Shown here: in pieces, positions 18,301 through 24,139 of the stretch
Position numbering within the stretch: the first letter of the stretch is position 1
Layout of the letters: the number at the start of each line of letters is the position of its first letter
Source: an uncultured Porphyromonadaceae bacterium
GTDB taxonomy: Bacteria > Bacteroidota > Bacteroidia > Bacteroidales > UBA11471
Length of the DNA stretch: 64,000 nucleotides
Reading direction: 5' to 3'
Assembly: GCA_900542765.1 (NCBI GenBank)
Contig: UQOX01000007.1
Coordinates: 1-64,000, forward strand
Position numbers and translations under genes: made by a program
Notes under the pieces: model-generated
Database searches by the model: none
The model's input: the letters and a program-made list of their open reading frames with translations, nothing else
What the model was told of the DNA's origin: nothing

Positions 18301-19757
18301 ACAACCAGGAGTGCCGCCAGGGCGACGAGATGCCCGAGCTCACCTATACCTATAAGGGATTTGTTTTGGGTGAAACCGATACGGTACTCACAGCTCGTCC
18401 TCAAATCTCTTGCGAAGTTACCGAGACCTCGGAGGTGGGCGAGTTTGAGATTACCTTCACCGGCGGCGAAGCCGAAAACTATGCGTTCGAGTATGTCCCG
18501 GGAACGCTTTCCGTAATAGCTCTCAACCTTACCCAGCTCACGGTGGCCGAGATAGGCGAGAAGACCTACGGCGACCTGCCGTTTGCCCTGCCCGTGGTGA
18601 CGAGCAACAACAGCCGCGGCGAGATGACCTATGAGATAGCCGACACCACGGTGGCCGAGATAACCGACGGGCGCATCTACATCAAGCACGCGGGAGAGAC
18701 GACCCTCACGGTGAAACAATCCGGCACCGACAGCTACACGGCCGCCGAGGAGAGCGTGCCTCTCGTGGTGGCAAAAGCCACCCTCACGTTGACGGCCGAC
18801 AACCAGGAGTGCCGCCAGGGCGACGAGATGCCCGAGCTCACCTATACCTGTGTGGGCTTTGTCAACGGCGACGATGAGCGTGCCTTCACCCAGTTGCCCG
18901 AGATCGCCTGCGAGGTATCGGAGACCACACAAGCCGGCACCTACCTCATTACCCTCACGGGCGGCGAGGCCGAGAACTATGATTTGACCTGTTATTCGGG
19001 AACCCTCACCATCGGTAATTTCACCGAGACGGTACTCACGGTGGCCGAGATCGCACCGAAGGCGTATAACGACCTGCCGTTTGCCCTGCCCGTAGTGACG
19101 AGCAACAACAACCGGGGTGAGATTACTTATGAGGTTGCCGATGCCAACGTGGCTCTTATTGCCAACGGCCGCATCTATATTCACGGCGTGGGCGAAACCT
19201 CGCTCATCGTGCGGCAAGCTGCTACATCGACCTTCTCTTCGGCCGAAGTCTCTGTGCCGATTGTCGTGTCGAAGGCCACCCTTACGGTGATTGCCGAGAA
19301 CAAGAGCTGTTGCGAAGGCGACATGTTGCCCGAGCTGACAATTCAATACAAGGGCTTTGCCATGGGCGAAGACCAAACCTCGCTCGACGTCGTGCCGCAA
19401 ATTACCTGCGAGGCGCTCGATGCCTCTTCGGCCGGAGAATATGACATCACGGTTTCGGGTGGAGTCTCGGAGCACTACGACTTCGTCTATCAATCGGGAA
19501 CCCTGACTGTCACGGCCCTCTCCGATATGCCTTGGGTGGCAACCGATGGAACCTTGGTTTATTATGCACAAGGCAACCTCCATGTCTCTGCCGGTGTAGG
19601 CCGACTCTTGATTTCAGACCTGAGTGGTGCCGAAGTGAAACGTGTCATTGCACCGCGGTCGATTGTCTCGCTCGACGAACTTCCTGCCGGACAGTACATC
19701 GTCGTGGTTGAGTCCGACGACAGGAGCGTGTCGCGCTACCGATTCATCAAGAAATAA
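12357..19757 (+). CDS. Giant secreted repeat protein: FN3 domains, 12 MBG-like units, T9SS-like tail
   Basis: A 2466-residue protein with a signal peptide (LCALVVCLLLCASFPLYAES). Residues about 25-130 form a beta domain, then an Ig-like segment, then fibronectin-III-like modules (about 230-575; PVTWNAVSGAESYTIQM, LTPGTGYTIKV). From about residue 577 there are twelve MBG-like units (type LxVxVADTSRxYxxxNPxFxxxYxGF), from the second onward separated by ten Big-like spacers (KTYGDLPFALPxVTSNN ... IADTTVA ... GETxLTVxQ). The first eight units are canonical; the last four use the variant ADNxECxxGxxxPELT with paired cysteines. The C-terminus (LLISDLSGAEVKRVI, LPAGQYIVVV, RFIKK) is a type A T9SS-like sorting domain. 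No enzyme domain was found. It is likely a long surface adhesin or stalk. It is transcribed alone, with a terminator at 19783. Confidence 0.85.
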   Translation: MKKLCALVVCLLLCASFPLYAESYVLDDAGEREFSTVSSTEYDISGEAGVLTFEGKYSTIFGIGGSGNCYLDQYVDGSWVRIATLDMLTKDWQTLTYTLDRRATKIKMYTETGAVGKKNFRNVKVTRARYIEAGDINLASFTSGSGADDVKTQTFSVRYSNAAAPLTVSSSNPAFTASVSSTTIEQAVTTADVTVTYAPSDLARHDATITVTDGIVSFTQSVVGLCAPNNIEAGAATFHTLPVTWNAVSGAESYTIQMRNALNEVEAEETVSTPSYTMSGLTPDATYSVRICANYPGGYSSGFASGLVKTDDYIPAPQDFTVGTVFESTPVPMSWSAVDDVVTYSVRIYTTEGALVSETENLTATSTSIDASLDPRLSYEVKLRADYKGFYSDEVVVTPHCVPTPDGLAYEVAGKTDFDISWNAVAPDVLYNIVVEKTDGGEPVDDASLLDTTYRVSGLTPGTGYTIKVRVVTDDGATPFASIGARSWELLPPSSIETSAGEAPFSLRIAWSAVEEADAYKVSIYDAGDLFVRDTVVLGATDVLFQDMLPGTYTVKVAAQWSGYTFGESTHSAAVDKYPLQVLIADTSRMYGQENPETYRFVYSGWIGEHTSVAQDPEVVTSALPTSPAGEYELTVTGGEDPWYTFSAGSGVLTVTKAPLHVSVADTSRYYRKPDPEFRLIYEGFLFDDDPSILQQEPIATSNATIDSDFGVYDITLSGGSSDRYEFILSQEPAKLTISQAMTEVSTEPIHKKYGDEPFSIVTNNIEAPLTCVIADPDVAELDEEGRIVVKALGETTLTVSQAATEHFTELVETQIQLIVEKAPLLISVADTSRLYGTANPDFRIIYEGFVNGEDASVLTTQPVVTTEATTESEVGSYEIVPSGAAAENYEIEYRAGHLTIDPLAGSLTIAAIDTTVYGAEPIALPAVSSPNADGAYTYAIADETVAAIADGKINILAAGETWLKVSQQGSGNYGDVADSVALVVKKARLAVSVADTVRLYKTENPAFVIRYKGFVGNDGTHSLSELPQAQTTAVVDSDPGEYPITLSGGAADNYELVYVEGAKLIVDKLTPLIDTTPIQVVYGNEPVALTSNNPDGVLRCTPADTTVARFADGQVVIKNAGKTVLAVSQDESTYYHASDTVEVELQVDKAMLTVAVADTSRLYREENPAFTFTYSGFVNNDDTTAISVRPVAATEAGVDAKVGEYVVKASGAQSANYDFTYQDGTLFIRQAASHLEMAAVDTLTYGQPLLALPEVKKNNEEQELLYKTLDSQVAVVKGDKLEIVGVGTTSLVALQETSENYLAGSDTVEVIVNKALLSIQALDAERPYGEPNPAGKFSYTGFVYDDDTTALTVKPVLRWEADSLSPVGVYTVTPEGAEAPNYKFEYHAGHLTINQAQTVINITLPDTAVYGEEPRPLDITSNNTESEIIYAISDPSIVEFADGKMKPKHVGSTMVIAMQTASQNYTQGVSNFFTYVVKKAPLTIAAVDTTRHYREENPDFTLSYEGFVNGDDASSFSVMPQVKCDALTESPVGQYPILVSGAAADNYTLSYRPATLTIEPAVTRLSADTVALKHYGDESFALSVTTNNDEAPLEYSSEDPRVVTVENGRVTVVAPGSTNIVLKQQASDNFTAAESLVLPVTVAKRTLAVSVADTSRYYGEANPDFAITYEGFVAGENEENLTQKPVASCAADSSSLGSFPITLSGGLSDNYDFVYTHATLTIKSIPTQLTVQPIDTKTYGDQPFALPTVTTNSKQGAITYAIADTTVATIVDGLVYIKGAGETSLTVKQAATDSHTAAEQTLPLTVSKATLTVTADNKECFQGQSIPELTFFYSGFAYDDDTTALAALPEISCEVSETSEVGEFDIVLTGGKAENYTFEYKSGTLSVWAPNHTRLTVAEIGAKTYGDLPFALPEVTSNSRGELSYAIADTTVAVVVDGRIYIKHAGETTLTVKQSGTDSYTAAEESVPLVVAKATLTLTADNQECRQGDEMPELTYTYKGFVLGETDTVLTARPQISCEVTETSEVGEFEITFTGGEAENYAFEYVPGTLSVIALNLTQLTVAEIGEKTYGDLPFALPVVTSNNSRGEMTYEIADTTVAEITDGRIYIKHAGETTLTVKQSGTDSYTAAEESVPLVVAKATLTLTADNQECRQGDEMPELTYTCVGFVNGDDERAFTQLPEIACEVSETTQAGTYLITLTGGEAENYDLTCYSGTLTIGNFTETVLTVAEIAPKAYNDLPFALPVVTSNNNRGEITYEVADANVALIANGRIYIHGVGETSLIVRQAATSTFSSAEVSVPIVVSKATLTVIAENKSCCEGDMLPELTIQYKGFAMGEDQTSLDVVPQITCEALDASSAGEYDITVSGGVSEHYDFVYQSGTLTVTALSDMPWVATDGTLVYYAQGNLHVSAGVGRLLISDLSGAEVKRVIAPRSIVSLDELPAGQYIVVVESDDRSVSRYRFIKK
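18174..18849 (+). repeat. 178-bp identical tandem copies inside the giant gene
   Basis: Bases 18174-18351 and 18672-18849 are identical over 178 bp by direct comparison, at a period of 498 bp (166 codons, one spacer plus one MBG-like unit). Flanking sequence in the two units is similar but not identical, while the other units differ much more. This is the pattern of a recent duplication or gene conversion within the gene. Confidence 0.9.
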
Positions 19758-19782
19758 CGGCGAACCAATCCCGTACCCTGTT

Positions 19783-19818
19783 CCGGGGCAGACCAAGAGG
19801 GCCTGCCCCGGATTTTTT
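19783..19818 (+). terminator. Intrinsic terminator after the giant gene
   Basis: CCGGGGCAG (19783-19791) pairs with CTGCCCCGG (19803-19811) over an 11-base loop; six T follow one A. Confidence 0.85.
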
Positions 19819-19846
19819 GTAAGGAAGCGAAAATCTTGATAATAGG

Positions 19847-19877
19847 TTTGCCGGGTAAAAAAAAAGACTTATCTTTG
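19847..19877 (+). promoter_or_regulatory. Bacteroides-type promoter for rpsA
   Basis: TTTG (19847-19850), 19 bases, TATCTTTG (19870-19877): a full consensus match 63 bases before the rpsA start. Confidence 0.75.
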
Positions 19878-19940
19878 CCCCGATTTTTGAGACCATATAA
19901 TGTCTAATTTAGTAGTAAGAAAATCAATTATTTAACAATT

Positions 19941-21734
19941 ATGGAAGAAAAACAAATCACTCCCGTTGAAAATTTCGACTGGGACGCCTATGAAAAAGGC
20001 GAAGTTGTCGGCGAGAAGAGCCGCGAAGAGCTGGTGGCCACTTATGACCAATCGCTCAACACTGTCAAAGACAAAGAGGTAATCGAAGGAACCGTTATCT
20101 CTATCAACAAACGCGAAGTTGTTGTAAACATCGGTTACAAATCCGATGGCGTTATTTCGATGAACGAATTCCGTTACAATCCCGATCTCAAAGTGGGTGA
20201 CACGGTCGAAGTCTACATCGAAAACCAGGAAGATAAAAAAGGACAGCTCGTACTTTCCCACAAAAAAGCCCGCGCTACCCGCTCGTGGGATCGTGTGAAC
20301 GCTGCTCTTGAAAACGACGAAGTCATCAAGGGTTACATCAAGTGCCGCACCAAGGGTGGTATGATTGTCGATGTATTTGGCATCGAAGCCTTCTTGCCCG
20401 GTTCGCAAATCGACGTTAAACCCATTCGCGATTACGATGTATTCGTTGGCAAAACAATGGAATTCAAAGTGGTTAAAATCAACCAGGAATTCAAAAACGT
20501 TGTTGTTTCGCACAAAGCTCTCATCGAAGCCGAGCTCGAACAACAGAAGAAAGAAATCATCGCCAAACTCGAAAAAGGCCAGGTACTCGAAGGTACGGTC
20601 AAGAATATCACCTCTTACGGCGTATTCATCGACCTCGGCGGTGTCGATGGTCTTATCCACATCACCGACCTGTCGTGGGGCCGCGTAAGCCACCCCGAAG
20701 AGGTCGTTTCGCTCGACCAGAAACTCAATGTCGTTATTCTCGACTTCGACGACGAGAAGAAACGCATCGCTCTCGGTCTGAAACAACTCACCCCGCACCC
20801 TTGGGACGCACTCGATCCCAACCTCAAAGTGGGCGACAAAGTCAAAGGCAAAGTGGCTGTCATGGCCGATTACGGTGCATTCATCGAAATCGCTCCGGGT
20901 GTAGAAGGTCTTATCCACGTTTCGGAAATGTCGTGGTCGCAACACCTGCGCAGCGCACAAGACTTCATGAAGGTGGGCGACGAAGTAGAAGCCGTTATCC
21001 TCACCCTCGACCGCGAAGAACGCAAAATGTCGTTGGGTATCAAACAGCTCAAACCCGATCCTTGGGAAAATATCGAGACCAAATATGCCGTAGGTTCGCG
21101 TCACCACGCCAAAGTGCGTAACTTCACCAACTTCGGTGTATTCGTAGAAATCGAAGAAGGCGTAGAAGGTCTTATCCACATCTCCGACCTCTCTTGGACG
21201 AAGAAAATCAAACACCCCTCTGAGTTCACGCAAATCGGTGCCGACATCGAAGTGCAAGTACTCGAAATCGACAAGGAAAACCGTCGCCTGAGCCTTGGTC
21301 ACAAACAACTCGAAGAAAATCCCTGGGACGTATTCGAGACCGTATTCACGGTAGGTTCGATACACGAAGGTACGATTGTCGAGATGCTCGAAAAAGGTGC
21401 CGTTATCGCTTTGCCTTACGGTGTAGAAGGTTTTGCTACCCCCAAACACCTCGTTAAGGAAGACGGAACCCAGGCACAAGTCGATGAGAAACTCAACTTC
21501 AAAGTTATCGAGTTCAACAAAGATGCCAAACGCATCATTCTTTCGCACAGCCGCATTTTCGAAGATGCAGCCAAAGCTGAGGCTCAAAAAGAGGCTTCAG
21601 CCAAGAAGGCCGCCAAGAAAGCTGCCAAAGCCGAAGAATCTGCAACCCTTTCGACTCCCGTAGAAAAAACCACTCTCGGAGACATCGAAGAGTTGGCCGC
21701 TTTGAAAGAGAAACTCTCCAAAGACAACAAATAA
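19941..21734 (+). CDS. rpsA: 30S ribosomal protein S1
   Basis: A 597-residue protein with six S1/OB-fold RNA-binding repeats between about residues 45 and 545. The later ones carry the typical ending GVxGLIHxSDLSW (GGVDGLIHITDLSWG, GVEGLIHVSEMSW, GVEGLIHISDLSW). A Lys/Ala-rich tail follows (KAEAQKEASAKKAAKKAAKA). S1 helps recruit mRNA to the 30S subunit. The length fits Bacteroidota S1. It is a single-gene unit between its own promoter and terminator. Codon choice is strongly biased, as expected of a ribosomal gene. Its N-terminal 40 residues (VENFDWDAYEKGE) are the form usual for the phylum. Confidence 0.96.
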   Translation: MEEKQITPVENFDWDAYEKGEVVGEKSREELVATYDQSLNTVKDKEVIEGTVISINKREVVVNIGYKSDGVISMNEFRYNPDLKVGDTVEVYIENQEDKKGQLVLSHKKARATRSWDRVNAALENDEVIKGYIKCRTKGGMIVDVFGIEAFLPGSQIDVKPIRDYDVFVGKTMEFKVVKINQEFKNVVVSHKALIEAELEQQKKEIIAKLEKGQVLEGTVKNITSYGVFIDLGGVDGLIHITDLSWGRVSHPEEVVSLDQKLNVVILDFDDEKKRIALGLKQLTPHPWDALDPNLKVGDKVKGKVAVMADYGAFIEIAPGVEGLIHVSEMSWSQHLRSAQDFMKVGDEVEAVILTLDREERKMSLGIKQLKPDPWENIETKYAVGSRHHAKVRNFTNFGVFVEIEEGVEGLIHISDLSWTKKIKHPSEFTQIGADIEVQVLEIDKENRRLSLGHKQLEENPWDVFETVFTVGSIHEGTIVEMLEKGAVIALPYGVEGFATPKHLVKEDGTQAQVDEKLNFKVIEFNKDAKRIILSHSRIFEDAAKAEAQKEASAKKAAKKAAKAEESATLSTPVEKTTLGDIEELAALKEKLSKDNK

Positions 21735-21759
21735 TACACCCTGTATTAAAAGTTCCGAA

Positions 21760-21790
21760 AGCGCCGCACGATGAGTGCGGCGCTTTTTTT
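21760..21790 (+). terminator. Intrinsic terminator after rpsA
   Basis: AGCGCCGCAC (21760-21769) and GTGCGGCGCT (21775-21784) form a 10-bp stem with a 5-base loop and a run of T to 21790. Confidence 0.9.
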
Positions 21791-21869
21791 GTTGCTTGGC
21801 CTATGGGCGATGGAGGTTGACAACGCCGGCCTCACGGCCGAAAATGTCATCGAATCGAAATCGGTAAAA

Positions 21870-21901
21870 TTTGCGATACCGCAGTTGAATCGCTATTTTT
21901 G
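21870..21901 (+). promoter_or_regulatory. Bacteroides-type promoter for rnz
   Basis: TTTG (21870-21873), 20 bases, TATTTTTG (21894-21901). Because its last base is the G of the upstream GTG at 21901, the gene must start at the ATG at 21931. Confidence 0.7.
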
Positions 21902-21930
21902 TGTCGCCAAACGAAACGACACGACGTGCA

Positions 21931-22845
21931 ATGACCCGATTTGAATTGTCGATATTGGGGTGCGGCTCGGCATTCCCCACCCTTCGCCATAATCCCAGTG
22001 CCCAGGCGTTGATCCACCGCGACCGCGTGTTCCTTGTCGATTGCGGGGAGGGCACGCAACAGCACTACCGTCGGCAGGGGTTGAAGCTCATGCGGTTGCA
22101 GCACATCTTCATCTCGCATCTCCACGGCGACCACTGCCTGGGCTTGGTCGGTCTCATTTCGACGCTGGGGCTTCTCGACCGGGGCGGTGAGGTGGTCATA
22201 CACACGGTGCCCGACGCTTTGCGCATCTTTCCTCCCTTGTTCGAGACCTTTTGCCAGGACTTGCCCTTTGAGGTGCGCATCGAGCCTTTTTCGCCCTTTG
22301 CGTCGGAGGTGGTCTATGAAGACGACACCCTCACGGTCAAGACCCTCCCTTTGAAACACCGCATTCCCGCAGCAGGCTTCCTTTTCGAGGAAAAGGAAGC
22401 TCCGCGGCATCTCTTGGGCGATGTTGCCGAATATTATAAGATACCCCATTATCGCCGGGCCGAAATCAAGGCCGGAGCCGATTTCGTGTTACCCGACGGG
22501 ACGGTTGTCCCCAACGACCGTCTGACGCGTCCGGCTGCGCCGCCGGTACGTTATGCCTACTGTTCCGATACAGCCTACAATGAGAAGCTCATACCCCTTG
22601 TCGAAGGGGTCGACCTGCTTTACCACGAAGCTACCTTCGGCGACGAAGCCGTGGCCATGGCCCGCCGCACGCTTCACTCCACGGCCCGACAAGCCGCCAC
22701 ATTGGCACGGAACGCACAGGTGAAGAAGTTGATGATAGGCCACTTCTCGGCTCGTTACAACGACGAGGAAACCTTGTTGGCAGAGGCCCGGGAAGAATTC
22801 ACCGAGACAATACTTGCCCGTGAAGGATTGAAATATTCATTTTGA
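21931..22845 (+). CDS. rnz: Ribonuclease Z (tRNA 3' processing endonuclease)
   Basis: A 304-residue metallo-beta-lactamase-fold enzyme that removes 3' trailers from tRNA precursors. Visible features: the N-terminal ELSILGCGSAFPT, DCGEGTQ (37-43), the metal-binding motif HLHGDH (63-68) and the later YCSDTAYNE, YHEATF and IGHFSARY segments that supply further zinc ligands. The length is normal for the short bacterial form. The ATG at 21931 is preferred over the upstream in-frame GTG because the latter lies in the promoter and the family N-terminus begins close to this ATG. Only 6 bp separate it from the alkaline phosphatase gene, so the two are likely co-transcribed. Confidence 0.94.
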   Translation: MTRFELSILGCGSAFPTLRHNPSAQALIHRDRVFLVDCGEGTQQHYRRQGLKLMRLQHIFISHLHGDHCLGLVGLISTLGLLDRGGEVVIHTVPDALRIFPPLFETFCQDLPFEVRIEPFSPFASEVVYEDDTLTVKTLPLKHRIPAAGFLFEEKEAPRHLLGDVAEYYKIPHYRRAEIKAGADFVLPDGTVVPNDRLTRPAAPPVRYAYCSDTAYNEKLIPLVEGVDLLYHEATFGDEAVAMARRTLHSTARQAATLARNAQVKKLMIGHFSARYNDEETLLAEAREEFTETILAREGLKYSF

Positions 22846-22851
22846 CTTGAT

Positions 22852-23994
22852 ATGAAAAAGCAGATTATTTTTGTCAGCCTGTTGGTCGTGGCAGCATTCT
22901 CTACGACCCCGGTATGGGCTCAGTTCGACAGTTATGCTTCTCCTGCCCGGCAGGAAGTTTATGTCCCGACCTACCGCAACGACGGTTCAGCCCGTAAAGT
23001 AAAAAATGTTATCCTTATGGTCGGCGATGGCATGGGCTTGGCGCACATGACGGCCGCCCTCCATGCCAATGAAGGCGACCTTACGATAGCGCGCATGCGA
23101 CACATCGGCTTGGTCAAGAGCCAGTCGGCCAATCGGTACATTACCGATTCGGCGGCAGCCGGGACGGCCTATGCCACCGGCCGCAAGACCCGCAATGGCA
23201 GTTTGGGTGTCGATACGGCCGGTTGCCGGTTGCCGAATATGACCGAGATACTTTCGGGCAAAGGCTATGCTACCGGAATTGTTACCACCGACAAAATCTC
23301 GGGAGCCACTCCCTCGGCGTTCTATACCCACCAACCCCAGCGTAGCATGACCCGGGAAATCCTCTCCGACCTGTTGCGCACTCAGGCTCTTTTCGTGGCC
23401 GGTAGCAGCGTCTCCCTTTTTGAGTCGACCGGGACCGAACGTCTCGATTCGTTGCGGGCGCAGGGCTTTACCGTGTTGCACGACTTCGAGGAGTTGCCCG
23501 CCCCGGCTCCCGAAAAAGTCGCGCTCATAGCTTGCGACCGTGATGCCGCACAAATCAAAGACGGACGGGACACCGCCTATTTGAGAACCGTTACCCGGTA
23601 TGCTCTTTCGTTCCTCTCTCAGAAATCAAAGAAAGGCTTTTTCCTCCTGGTCGAAGGGGCGGAGATAGACCATGCCGCCCATAATGGCAATATCGAGGGA
23701 GTGGTGCGTGAAACCCTCGACTTCGACAAGGCCGTGGCCGAAGCCTTGCGTTTTGCCGACAGCAATGGGGAGACGTTGGTCATTGTCTTGGCCGACCATG
23801 AGACCGGCGGACTGGCTTTGGGCGATGGCGATATTTCACGCAGGGAAGTATCGGGACATTTTGCAACCGGCGGTCATTCGCCTGTCTTGGTGCCCGTTTA
23901 TGCCTACGGCCCCCATGCACAAGATTTCTGTGGGGTGATAGATAATACCGAAGTTTTTCACCGCATTCTTTCGACTCTGAAAGTCAAATTATAA
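22852..23994 (+). CDS. Secreted alkaline phosphatase
   Basis: A 380-residue protein with a signal peptide (QIIFVSLLVVAAFSTTPVWA). It has the alkaline phosphatase core: VILMVGDGMG with a metal-binding Asp59, the nucleophile region ITDSAAAGTAYATG with Ser100, VEGAEIDHAAHNG, LADHETGG and a C-terminal GGHSPVLVPVYAYG. It releases phosphate from phosphomonoesters in the periplasm. At 380 residues it is somewhat short compared with E. coli PhoA (about 450 with its signal). It lies 6 bp after rnz and ends before a strong terminator. No Pho-box can be named. Its role would complement the pst transporter encoded about 37 kb away. Confidence 0.93.
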   Translation: MKKQIIFVSLLVVAAFSTTPVWAQFDSYASPARQEVYVPTYRNDGSARKVKNVILMVGDGMGLAHMTAALHANEGDLTIARMRHIGLVKSQSANRYITDSAAAGTAYATGRKTRNGSLGVDTAGCRLPNMTEILSGKGYATGIVTTDKISGATPSAFYTHQPQRSMTREILSDLLRTQALFVAGSSVSLFESTGTERLDSLRAQGFTVLHDFEELPAPAPEKVALIACDRDAAQIKDGRDTAYLRTVTRYALSFLSQKSKKGFFLLVEGAEIDHAAHNGNIEGVVRETLDFDKAVAEALRFADSNGETLVIVLADHETGGLALGDGDISRREVSGHFATGGHSPVLVPVYAYGPHAQDFCGVIDNTEVFHRILSTLKVKL

Positions 23995-24049
23995 GACACC
24001 TCGTGGCGTAGGCGCCTGCTTCGTTTTGCGAGGAAGTGTCAACAATCAA

Positions 24050-24092
24050 GTCGGGGCAAAGCGCACATAGTCGCTTTGCCCCGACAATTTTT
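24050..24092 (+). terminator. Intrinsic terminator after the rnz-phosphatase pair
   Basis: A 14-bp perfect stem, GTCGGGGCAAAGCG (24050-24063) with CGCTTTGCCCCGAC (24072-24085), then AATTTTT. The T run favours the plus strand. The opposing gene ends at 24140. Confidence 0.85.
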
Positions 24093-24139
24093 CTATTCAC
24101 CTTCCCCCCCCCCGTGATGTCACCGGGAGGGGAGAGCGG

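Noticed and set aside
13851-19583. 1910-codon open frame on the minus strand opposite the giant gene
   Set aside because: It is the mirror of a repetitive GC-rich coding sequence. The protein is low-complexity His/Arg/Gly-rich, with no signal or domain; the plus strand has clear domains, signal peptide, and terminator.
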